Below are positions 1 through 9,245 of a stretch of DNA of 64,000 nucleotides, one piece after another. The notes below the pieces were generated by a model. That model saw only the letters and a list, made by a program, of their open reading frames with translations, did not search any database and was not told where the DNA came from. Source of the stretch: Nipponacmea schrenckii (Eukaryota > Mollusca > Gastropoda > Lottiidae); contig CM060200.1 in assembly GCA_030562195.1 (NCBI GenBank), positions 14,818,001 to 14,882,000 of the forward strand, read 5' to 3'. The position numbers and the translations under genes are program-made. Position 1 is the stretch's first letter. The number at the start of each line of letters is the position of its first letter.

Positions 1-650
1 AATATTGACAGTTTAATAATATCAAATTTTCGTTAGTTTGTCAATTGTAAAACTAGAACGAATGGTTTCAGAAATCAAACAATGTTTCAAAATAATTCTG
101 AAGAAGTAACGTTTTGGAAACTAATGTGATTTGAAAATATTTATCAATCTTATCTAAAACAGTTTGAGATAATAAATAATAAATTAATAATTAATAATAA
201 ATTCTCCATTTTATGTTTGAGGTTACGTGACAAATATTCACAGATGTGACAATCAATAATAATACAGTATAATGGTACACGTGTTTGATCGATCAATAGA
301 AGTTAATTACCTGTGAAACTTCCTACCTGCGCATTTATACCTAACAACGTAACAACAGTTGGTAACTAAGGACCCGTACTATAGTACGCTTTTCGATCAT
401 GCGCAGTTGACTAGTAACTGAATAACAACATCCGTAACTAAGGACCTGTACTATAGTACGCTTTTCGATCATGCGCAGTTGAGAAAACAATTAATAACTA
501 TTTATGATAATGTGTTTGTAAATAGAGTATTGATTATGAAAACAATTTGTATAGAATTTATTTATACTTGTAATATTATTATTAATTATTGATTTTATAA
601 TAAAATTCTTTTGTTTGTATTTCTTTTATCAAATCTACCATGTTAAAAAT
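1..650. other. Left flank / leader of the Polinton capsid block
   Basis: No coding region is visible. The stretch is AT-rich, contains the paired 49-bp direct repeats listed separately, and runs up to the first ATG of the capsid block at 651. No terminal inverted repeat matching the right-hand hairpin near 13060 is seen, so the left end of the Polinton is either before position 1 or lost. Confidence 0.5.
362..482. repeat. Two 49-bp direct repeats with a palindromic core
   Basis: Units at 362-410 and 434-482 differ at one base (CCCG versus CCTG). Each holds the 12-bp palindrome GTACTATAGTAC and ends in TCATGCGCAGTTGA. They lie about 170 bp before the first capsid-block ATG. That position would suit a promoter or terminal element of the virus, but a chance host repeat is possible. 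Confidence 0.85.
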
Positions 651-1939
651 ATGGGATTGATTTTAAAGCATGAAAAGGTAAAGTTCAATTACACTGGAGA
701 TGGTTTCTTCTCTGGATTGATGTCCCTTATACCAAAGGTTACATCATTTGTAACTAAAAACAAAGACCTTATATCCTCGGGGGCAAAAGCGATTTCATCA
801 GTCGGGCAGGCAGCGAATCAAAATCGTATTCCCCAACAGATGGTAACATTGGAGAACAATTTCTTCCCCTCTTTATTTAGCGAAATCGTTTTAGAAGCCG
901 GTTCAAATATAATTGAAACAATCAAACACCCAGGTGAGTTTGACACAATGCTTAAAACTCTTTTATATCCAAAAAATTATACAACGGCATCGGGTTGGAT
1001 GCCAGACACGGGAGATGGGAAAATACAATCTCAACAAGAAAATGTGGCAACCAGGCAGCAGTTAGAGCTAGTGTTAACAATTTGATCAATATAACCAAAT
1101 TTCAAAATAATGTAGGTTATAAACAGAGGGTTGTATTTTACAATAAACCTATTGATAGAAATAGCTGGGGTTCGTACATAAACTGGAATTTATACTTCCT
1201 CTTTGGATTACTTGAGCACAGGAAAGTTTACATTGATCTACCCTTCAAAATCCATCTTCAAAGATTAATAAATAACGATAGAATATTTTTTGGAGAAAAC
1301 AATTCAAATGCTAAATTAGAAATAACCGATATCCAATTATACGTACCAGTAATAACCCCAACAATCGAAGTAGAAACAAGACTTCTTAGTAGTTTGAAAA
1401 AAGATATTGAAATAGCATTTTTAAGAAGAAATACGATTGGATCGATAACAATCACAGGGGAGAATTTCACATGGCAAGTGACGAATACCACAAAACCAGC
1501 GAGATATTTAATACTTGGTTTCAAAAATCTTCCAGATTCAAAAACAAACAACAACAACCTTTTTAAAGTAACTGGTGACAACTTTGGAGATCCTAAAATA
1601 AAAAGGGTTCAAGTAAGATTAAACAAAGAAAATTATCCAAATCAACCCTTAAAAATAAATCCTGATACGAAGGACTTTAATGAGTTGTATAGAAACTATA
1701 AACTTATGAGCGAATTATTTGGAAATGTACCACAGTTTAATTATTTCGATTTTATTTTAAATTATCCTATATTTTGTTTTGATCTCTCTGCTCATAAAGA
1801 AGATTTGTTCAAAACAGGCGTACAGTTGTCTGTATACATTGAAAAAACAGCAGGAGATATAGTAGGGTATTGTCTCTTGTTAGAGGAATCTCGTCATATC
1901 ATAAATATAATGGATAGAAAGATGAATAGAATTGAATAA
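651..1939 (+). pseudogene. Polinton major capsid protein, fused at its N-terminus to a minor-capsid-like segment and frameshifted
   Basis: Two overlapping frames, 651-1085 and about 1040-1939, make up one broken gene. The first about 60 residues contain a glycine-rich start (TGDGFFSGLMSLIP) and a basic, alanine-rich stretch like the small pX-type proteins that precede capsid genes in adintoviruses. The frame then runs directly into sequence resembling an internal part of the Polinton double-jelly-roll major capsid family (NNFFPSLFSEI, then LLYPKNYTTASGW). The usual first strands of the capsid are missing, which suggests a deletion fusion. Around 1040-1060 the reading frame shifts; the second frame carries the rest of the capsid, including KVYIDLPFKIHLQRL, PARYLILGFKNL and, near the C-terminus, the conserved-looking YPIFCFDLSAH. 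A TTG at 615 in the same frame is unlikely to be the start; ATG 651 is preferred. The capsid assignment rests on remembered family patterns. Confidence 0.72.
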
Positions 1940-1952
1940 ATTTCTAACTTTA

Positions 1953-2522
1953 AAAATGAAACCAGAAGTTTTAGTCGCTAAAATATTAGAATCAATCGAA
2001 AAAGGGAAACCGAAAACAATTACTTATAATGGTATAAAGATACATATTTCACAATCGTTGATTAACAAACTAAAAAATCATAAAGTACTGGACAATATTA
2101 ATTATAATGAAATAGACAAGCAAGCTAAAGAAGGTGGGTTTCTATTTCTTCTCCCATTAATTTTCGGTGGATTAGCAGCTGCAGGTGCTGTTGCCGGTGG
2201 AGCTAGTGGTATAGCGTCAGCGGTAAATAAGAAAAAAGCAGAAGACGCTGCAAACAGAGAAAAACGTAGACATAATTTAGAAATGGAAAAATTAGCCAAA
2301 GGTTCGGGAATCAAGGATATCTTAGCAAGTGTTAAACAATTCAATCACGCAACCAAGAAAACAGTAAAAGAAGGTTTGTTTAAATTAATTGATCAAATCG
2401 ATACAGGTGAAACTGAGATTCAAAAAGAAGGAGAGGGATTAATACTTAAACACATTCGCAGTGGTGATGGTTTATTTCTTTCAAAATATAAAGGAGAAGG
2501 TATTGTATTAAATCCTCATTAA
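1953..2522 (+). CDS. Minor capsid-like protein (adenovirus pVI/pX-type)
   Basis: About 190 residues if started at ATG 1953; an alternative non-ATG start at 1932 would overlap the capsid end. A charged N-terminal part is followed by a hydrophobic glycine/alanine segment (GGFLFLLPLIFGGLAAAGAV), then a long basic amphipathic helix region and a C-terminal tail with repeated G-D/E-G motifs (SGDGLFLS, GEGIVL). This layout fits the membrane-active minor capsid proteins found between capsid and ATPase in Polintons and adintoviruses. It sits between the two, is intact, and ends 4 bp before the ATPase start. Function is inferred from position and composition. Confidence 0.6.
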   Translation, partial: KMKPEVLVAKILESIEKGKPKTITYNGIKIHISQSLINKLKNHKVLDNINYNEIDKQAKEGGFLFLLPLIFGGLAAAGAVAGGASGIASAVNKKKAEDAANREKRRHNLEMEKLAKGSGIKDILASVKQFNHATKKTVKEGLFKLIDQIDTGETEIQKEGEGLILKHIRSGDGLFLSKYKGEGIVLNPH

Positions 2523-2526
2523 AAAA

Positions 2527-3348
2527 ATGGCTACAAAATTTAAACATTCAGATAGGTTTCCACAAAATCCAATGTTAATGTGTATTGTTGGTCAATCAGG
2601 ATCAGGAAAAACTCACCTCTTATTTAATATGTTGACAACACCCAAATTATTAGATTTTAATTCCCTTTACATTTATACATCAACTCCAGATCAATTATAT
2701 TATCAATTTCTGAAAGCCTTAGAATATTTACAAAAAGAAGACATACAGCAAATATTTCGAATTTATGAACAGGATGAAAATCTTCAAAATGATAAAACTC
2801 CTGAAGAATTTATAAATTATTGTATAAAAGAAAACAACCCATCATTAACACCTACTGATATTCAAGTTGTACTAACCAAGAATGTGAACGATTTAGATTT
2901 GTCTAATATCGATAAGAAAAGGAAAAACCTGATCATTTTCGATGACTGTATAGCACAATCAAACCAAACAGTTCAACAAGAATTCTTTACTAAAGGAAGA
3001 CATCACAATTGTCATTGTATATATCAATCTCAATCATTTTATGGAATGGACGGAATGTTTATTAGAAAGAACGCTAATTGTTTTATTTTGTTTGAATTAA
3101 ACGATAAAGATCTATCTCAAATACTCCAATCAATAATTCATGGTATGGAGAAAGATGAATTTAAAAAACTTTGTAGAAGACAATGGAGCAATCCTGACAA
3201 TCATGGATATATCTTTGTAAATACACGAAAACCAGCTGGACAAAAAGTTATGACTGATTGGAATAAAATATTAAAGAGAAATAAAGATTACATTAAAACT
3301 AAAGATAAAATAAAATCTAAAATTGGAGAGTTTATCAACTTTATTTAA
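2527..3348 (+). CDS. Genome-packaging ATPase, FtsK/HerA (A32-like)
   Basis: 273 residues, intact. Walker A is GQSGSGKT at residues 22-29. Walker B is the hydrophobic stretch ending IIFDD at 136-140. The segment GRHHNCHCIYQSQSFY (about 157-172) is the sensor region typical of Polinton, virophage and NCLDV packaging ATPases. In these viruses the enzyme hydrolyses ATP to drive DNA into the preformed capsid. Its place right after the capsid genes is canonical. The last 26 bases overlap the next gene, a compact arrangement expected for a viral operon. It is one of the few unbroken genes of the element. Confidence 0.9.
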   Translation: MATKFKHSDRFPQNPMLMCIVGQSGSGKTHLLFNMLTTPKLLDFNSLYIYTSTPDQLYYQFLKALEYLQKEDIQQIFRIYEQDENLQNDKTPEEFINYCIKENNPSLTPTDIQVVLTKNVNDLDLSNIDKKRKNLIIFDDCIAQSNQTVQQEFFTKGRHHNCHCIYQSQSFYGMDGMFIRKNANCFILFELNDKDLSQILQSIIHGMEKDEFKKLCRRQWSNPDNHGYIFVNTRKPAGQKVMTDWNKILKRNKDYIKTKDKIKSKIGEFINFI

Positions 3349-3846
3349 GCCTCTATTAAAACAACAAGAAAATACTCCACCTCCTGCTATAGAAAATGTT
3401 CCACCTTTAGAACTAGAAAATACAAATGAATTCATAATAAAATCACTTGATGATATAAAAAGATATTTTTCAAATCCTGACCCAACATTACCAAAGTCTA
3501 TTAAACCAGTTGTGGATGATTATGGGTTATTATTCAATGGTTTTAGAATATTGTTCGATCATCGTTACCCTCAATTCAAGATAGATACAAGACCTTTATA
3601 TATAAATTAACACACGGAATAATAGATTTGATGAACGGAGGGGATATTGCCATTGCCAATTACACTGATTTAATCGAATATTATAAAATCCTAATTGATA
3701 CTAAAAAGACAGGAGCCATAACAAACAGAATGAAAAAAGTTGAGCTACATATCAAAGCCATGAATGAAGTTGATGAATCGGATGAATATTGGGAAGAAAA
3801 TCCAATCATAGAAGAAATAGATAAATTCAATAATTTGATAATATGA
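3323..3846 (+). pseudogene. Conserved small Polinton protein, split by a frameshift
   Basis: Frame 3323-3610 (95 aa) overlaps the ATPase end. Its C-terminus (DDYGLLFNGF) looks like the start of a conserved block of uncharacterised proteins that follow the ATPase in invertebrate Polintons. The block continues in another frame just downstream: THGIIDLM followed by a Y-rich helix, ending at 3846. The switch falls near 3590-3610, next to a TATATATA run. The 3631-3846 part therefore looks like the second half of the same gene rather than a separate 72-residue protein. Biochemical function is unknown. Confidence 0.6.
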
Positions 3847-4190
3847 ATGTAGAAAACTCAATAAATGAATTATTAGGTTTTGAAAAGAAATTGTATACCA
3901 AATCTACACTTGCTCCTTATAAAGCAAATATTGAAAACGACATCGATATTATCAATATTCATTGTAATTTGGTTGATGGTGGATTTTTCAATAAAAGCAA
4001 ACAATAAATCATTTTCAGTATTCCAACCTTTACAGTTCCTATCGGTTATAGAATAATAGAAAAACCGTTTCAAACAACATATCTTCCAATAAATACCAAA
4101 GGTATTAAAGATATCAATTTAGATATAAAAGACGGACGTGCAAGATATTTAGATTTTGGCCAGGAAGAAATATGTATTCAATTAATCTAA
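3843..4190 (+). pseudogene. Conserved small Polinton protein with an in-frame stop
   Basis: ATG 3843 overlaps the previous stop (ATGA). The frame runs 115 codons to TAA 4188-4190 and is interrupted by a single TAA at 4005-4007. Downstream of the stop the same frame still encodes a recognisable block (VPIGYRIIEKPF, TYLPIN, LDIKDGRARYLDF). It resembles a short beta-rich protein found near the end of the capsid operon of many cnidarian and molluscan Polintons. Because the frame is otherwise preserved, the stop looks like a point mutation. The end overlaps the convergent polymerase end by 9 bp. Function is unknown. Confidence 0.6.
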
Positions 4191-6732
4191 AATTATATAA
4201 TCGTAATCATCGAATTCGTAATTTTCAACCATATTAACTTCATCTTTATTATTATAAGGATACATAATTCCATTTCTGTTTGGTGCTTTTCTTTTAATCA
4301 AATTCAAATTATGTTTGAATACTTTCTTTTGTTTATCTTTCGGAATTACCGCACCGTCTGTAAAACTTTTTTTCCAAGGTTTATCGAATTCATTTTCAAT
4401 ATCTTTTCCATTAGCTAATTGTAAATAATCTTCCACACTCAACTTTGATTTTGTATATCCTTTAAAAGTTTTCTTTTCCACTAATTCTCCGTTAGAAGTT
4501 AGAATGATATTGTATTTTACTTTTGGAGCTAAATATAAACCAAATATTATACCACCATCTCCATAATCATTCTTTCCTTTTCCATATTCCGTTTCAGAAG
4601 TTAATCCAGCTTTTTCTAAAATATCCAAATTCCTATCTGATATGTATAAACTATCGGTATCAGTATAATATATTTCTGGTTTTTTAAAACCGTCAATAAC
4701 ATGAATAAAATTATTTCTTATTCGTTTGCTATGTGATAAGATGAATGAACCCAAGTGACTCGGAGTTAATCTTGTTGTTTTTGTTGGTTTGATAATTTCA
4801 GGTTGTTCCTTTTCTTTTTCCACTATATATTGTTGTTCATTTACTTTTTCATAACTTTTTATATTTGAATCAAAATTTGCTTTAAGAGTTTCTTCAGACC
4901 ATAAATGAAATTCTGTAGTTATATCTTTCTGAACAGTTTTTCCGTATAAAGAATTACCAAGTAATTTCATACAGTCGCTGCCAACTAAATTTCCCTGTTG
5001 TTTATATTTGTTTCTTTCTTCCTTTAAAGTTAAAACATAGTCTTTAAAAGGAGGTGTTTTGAAATTTTCTTCATAGACTATCCCATCTAATATTTTGATA
5101 ATGTTTCCACCAGCTCGAACAATTTCCTGTATGTCAACAGAAGTGAGAACGTCATTACAAAAACCATTTCTAAATCGTATCTTATCACCAGATTTTGTTT
5201 GAGGTTTATCATCCTCTATAACAGTGTAAGTTATTTTGTCTTTGGCTGGTATTGGTTGAAAAAACATATTTTTTGGATACTCAAACCAAACAGATAAAAT
5301 AGCACACCTTGGTCTAAATTGTTGTTTATTGAAAAGCTTTACAAATTCTTCCTTTTCATAATCTTTTATAGCTCTTGCTGATTCAGCTTTTGGGTATTCA
5401 CCATCACACATAGCAGAGGCATAAATACCGTTGGCGTCAAATGCCATTAATTTAGAACAAGAGATTTTCTTCAACTCTTCGTTAAAATCTTTAGAAGACT
5501 GTTGGTATTTTTTGAATAACTCAATTATATCAGAATCAGTTGTATTTAAATGATGTTGTAGTACAAATTTCATCTAATTTATCCGATTTGAATTTTATTA
5601 TGTTTGCAGAAACTCTACCTCCTTTTACAGAACGTCTGACATAATGTCTGATGAATGGATCTACGTGAGAATGTACTTTTTCTCCTTTATACAGATGATA
5701 CCAACCTTTAAGAGATAAGGCGGGAGCTGTTAAATTATTTATTACACTTTGATTTATCATAGATGTCATAACTTGATTGTATTTGATCAAACATATGCCT
5801 AAACATATAGTATCTCTTTTAGCATAAGGTTCCCATTCTTCTCTTCGGGACTCCCAATTTGATTCGTTTATAGACGCAATATCTAAATCAATCTTTCTTA
5901 AATTCATTGGTAATTCTGATGATTTTCCCCAATCTTTTAAAAATCTTGCTACATGTTGATATGAACAAGTGAAATTTATTTTTTGAAGATAATTGTTATT
6001 GTTGTTAAACTTCTTTTCATTGTTCCATTTTTTCTGTAAAGACTTTTCTGTATATATATTAGATATTGGTAAACGAAGTATGCCTCTTGTGGTTTTGAGA
6101 GGACAGTGAGTTAATTTGGACATATTTTTAATAATAATCCAATTATCAAAACCACTACCATTATGAGAAACTAAAGTTAATTGTTTTTGATCAACATTTC
6201 CTAAATATTTTAACATTTGATCTATACAATCTGTACCTACAAAAATATGAACTATATTCATTATTTTTTCATAAAATTCTTCAGGGACATTATCTGTGGG
6301 TTTTAGATCTGGAAAACGACAATTTATTCGTTCTAATATTTTTCGTAGCTTTTCCAAATTGACTAAAGAGCATGCATATGGTATTGTTTTACTAGTTTCT
6401 TTTTCTGTATAGGTCTCAGAATCCCAAGAATAAAGAGTTTCAGGTTCGGAGTTTTGTGACATGGAAGCTGGATTAAATTCTGAAAAAAGTTTAATGTTTT
6501 CGTTAACACAGGATTTCCATACTTGTTTATAATTGTTTTCTATTTTATTTATTCCTAAACTTTTGTTATCTCTTTTTATCAAACAGAAATGATTATTGTG
6601 TAAATACAAAACACATTCTGATGGAGTGTTTATTTTTCTAGGATATAAAGTTCTGTCTTTAGGATTATAAATTTGGAACGAAGTTTCATTGCGTGGCAAA
6701 TAAAATTTGTCACGCTTTGTTTTCGTTCGGAT

Positions 6733-6784
<52 letters not shown>

Positions 6785-8757
6785 GGAAGCTCGCTAGCCC
6801 AAACGGAAAAAGATAGACTATTTCTGTTTTCACCAATGGTTTTTATATGGGCTGGAATCAAAAATGAATATCTAACATGAAATTTTCGCTAACCCGAAAG
6901 TGGTTAATTGCATAATATGCAAATAAGATTTCAAGCTAGCTCGGGCCCTAATAGTCGCATCGGTCTGAAATTTACAGGATATAGATAGATAGGCAGCGCA
7001 ATTAAAACCATATCATCAAAATTTTTTGATCACTTCCGGTTTGGGCGTGGGGACTTCCGGTTTTTTCGTCTCATGTCGGGCGACCCTGCTTCCCATGTAA
7101 TTCATGATTCTAAACAAAAACAGTATATTTTAGCTATACTAAATGATTTTAATCCCCTGAGATGAAGAAAAATTAAATTGAATGTTGCGCATGCGCAGTT
7201 TTCAAAAATGGCAAATTTTCTTAAAAATTTAATAAGTCCGCCAATTATCAACCGATTTTTATGATTTTGGTGTCTATCGAAACCTTGATACTTTATCTAA
7301 AAAATGTTGGGAACAGAATTTTGATTTTCGAATTTGAATTTTTTTTATGCCCGTTCGAATTTTTCGAAAATTTAAAACTCTATATCTCGTGACCTTGACC
7401 TTCAATGACCTTGACATTTGAGATGTAGAATGTCCTTGACCTCAGCTGTCTATAGATGTGCTGATATTTCATGACAAATATTAACTTCCGGTTTTATAGC
7501 CCACCGAAATCTGACTATTTTGCAATTTTGGACGGTTATGTTACACTTACGGGCTCTAATGTTCGGATCGATCTGAAATTTACAGGATATAGATAGATAC
7601 GCAACACAATTAAAAATATATCATCAAAACTTTTTGATCACTTCCGGTTTGGGCGTGGGGACTTCCGTTTTTTTTATCTCATTTCAGGCGACCCTACATC
7701 CCGTGTAATTCAAGAATGTAAGCAAAAACAGTACATTAGCTATACAAAATAATTTGCATCCCTTGAAAAGAAAAAATTCCAATTGCTAATAAAATTTATT
7801 TATTTTTTTGTAAAATTTTTGCATACAAATTCAAAAAATATCTCTTTATAAAGCTGTGAATTAGCAAATTATCACATAGCTTGAATTTTCTCTCTATGTT
7901 AATTACAACCAAAGTTACAAAATAATGTTGAAATTTGAATATAGAGAGTTTAAATTTCATGACAAATTGTCATCTTACTACCTACTTAAATTTTGGTTTG
8001 GAATTTATGTAAATATCCTACCGAAATCTTAGACATGTACAAAAATCTAATAAGGAACTGATAGTAGAAACTTATAGTAGAAAAAATTGCCTATATAGCG
8101 GAAAGTTTACGCTTACAATTGTAGGCTGAAAAGTACCGGAATTGAAAGCTAGCAGGTTAGAAGTTTCAAAATGTTCGAAATCCATGGGATAACGCATAGT
8201 TGCCACGCTCGGAGCTGTTCACAGTTCTAGTTTTTTTCATTGAATTCTCCGATTCGAGCTTGAGTCATAATTCCCTTTCTGTTATGTTTTGAATAGGAAT
8301 AAATAAATTTATTAAATTCGTTTGTTAAATCTCGTTTCAAAACATAATTTACACACTTGATAAAACAAGCTCCGTCAGTTGGAATATAACAATATTTTCC
8401 AACATATTCTTTGATTGTAAATAGCAATTGAGTTCCTTTTCCTATATTTGATCTTTTGATTGGTTTGAAATCATCTTTACGATATATTATATGACCAATA
8501 AAATACCAATCTGAACTATCTGATTTTTCACTCATATTATTGACAACTCTAGAAATCATTTGAACATTAAAGAAAGATAAATTCATATTTTGTTTGAATT
8601 CACCATCTTCAAAAATTTTTCCATCGATTTCAATTTGTCCATTAAAAGTATTAAACTCTTCAATTATATCAGAAACCACATGTTCAAATAATTCATTGTC
8701 AATTTTTTTCTTCGGTTTTACAGCATTAGGTTCTTTTTTTTTAATTGATTTAGTCAT
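4182..8757 (-). pseudogene. polB: Protein-primed family B DNA polymerase, split by an insertion and a frameshift
   Basis: Three pieces. The N-terminal part is 8757 to about 8231 (YIPTDGACFIKCVNY, then MTQARIGEF). The middle is about 6734-5536, with the 3'-5' exonuclease motifs WDSETY (Exo I), SHNGSGFDNW (Exo II) and YAKRDTICLG (Exo III). The palm domain is 5573-4182: motif A FDANGIYASAM near residues 45-55, motif B KLLGNSLYGK 203-212 and motif C YTDTDS 303-308 of that frame. The middle and palm parts are offset by one base near 5545-5570. Between N-terminal and middle parts sits a 1.5-kb Helitron-like element (6735-8230), which supplies a stop codon and a long lysine run that are not polymerase sequence. 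All catalytic motifs are otherwise visible. The family replicates linear genomes using a protein primer. The N-terminal start overlaps the upstream gene by 8 bp. Confidence 0.88.
6735..8230 (+). mobile_element. Helitron-like non-autonomous element inserted in polB
   Basis: The left side is a run of 49 T residues (6735-6783). The right side is a small hairpin (CTG-TTCA-CAG) followed by TCTAG, with T as the next base. The same hairpin plus CTAG-T ending occurs at 27020 and 47460. The interior has no coding frame but contains words shared with those copies (GGGCTGGAAT, TGCATAAT, ACTTCCGG, CGTGACCTTGACCTT). The insertion leaves polymerase reading sequence on both sides and no long duplication, as expected for insertion between A and T. 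The T run read in reverse looks like a poly(A) tail, so a retroposon is the main alternative. Confidence 0.6.
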
Positions 8758-9235
8758 GTTTCTTTTTCAATTTTTTATGTTCTATTTTTAAGGATTCAAT
8801 TTTTGTTAACAATTCATCGAATATTTCATTAAATTCTTCGAGTTCTTCTATGGTAAATATTTTATCAGATTTGCTTCTTTCGAAAAAAATAAATAATTTA
8901 TCTAAATATGTTCTTATTAAATTTGATATGGTTTTGTAATATAATTTCTTTTTAGAGGTAAACCCAATAGTAATTAAACCACATGAAGATGTTTGAATAG
9001 CTGTAAGAGCTCCTAAGATAGTTGGAATAAATATTGGAAGAGAAATACTTGCTGTTATAGTAGTTGCTGTTGCTATAAGACAAGCTGATATAATACTTAC
9101 AGTTTTAAAAGTAGTGTCTATCCTACTCCAACATTTTGTTAACTTTTTGTAATGATTGAATTCTCCTTCTAACTCTTTTTGTTTACGCATCATAACATCT
9201 TGTAAATTCTGTGTGTTTAACTCTTCGGTACTCAT
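8750..9235 (-). CDS. Two-pass membrane protein of the Polinton
   Basis: 161 residues, intact. The N-terminal helix is charged. Two hydrophobic segments follow at about residues 46-66 and 67-92, then a lysine-rich helix ending in KKLKKKHD. Proteins of this layout, with a W-S-R-I/V motif just before the first membrane segment and an acidic E-E-L-E-E-F motif after the second, recur next to the polymerase in invertebrate Polintons. The 8-bp overlap with polB and the 11-bp gap to the fibre-like gene place it in the same transcription unit. No activity is known. Confidence 0.6.
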   Translation of the reverse strand: MSTEELNTQNLQDVMMRKQKELEGEFNHYKKLTKCWSRIDTTFKTVSIISACLIATATTITASISLPIFIPTILGALTAIQTSSCGLITIGFTSKKKLYYKTISNLIRTYLDKLFIFFERSKSDKIFTIEELEEFNEIFDELLTKIESLKIEHKKLKKKHD

Positions 9236-9245
9236 TTTTTAAGAA

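Noticed and set aside
615..650. TTG-initiated extension of the first capsid-block frame
   Set aside because: There is no reason to prefer a TTG start in a eukaryotic virus gene when ATG 651 follows in frame; the extra residues look like leader sequence.
5536..5573. Programmed frameshift in polB (or in the capsid near 1050)
   Set aside because: The element also has three in-frame stops and an insertion, and no slippery heptamer with a clear downstream structure was seen. Decay is simpler.
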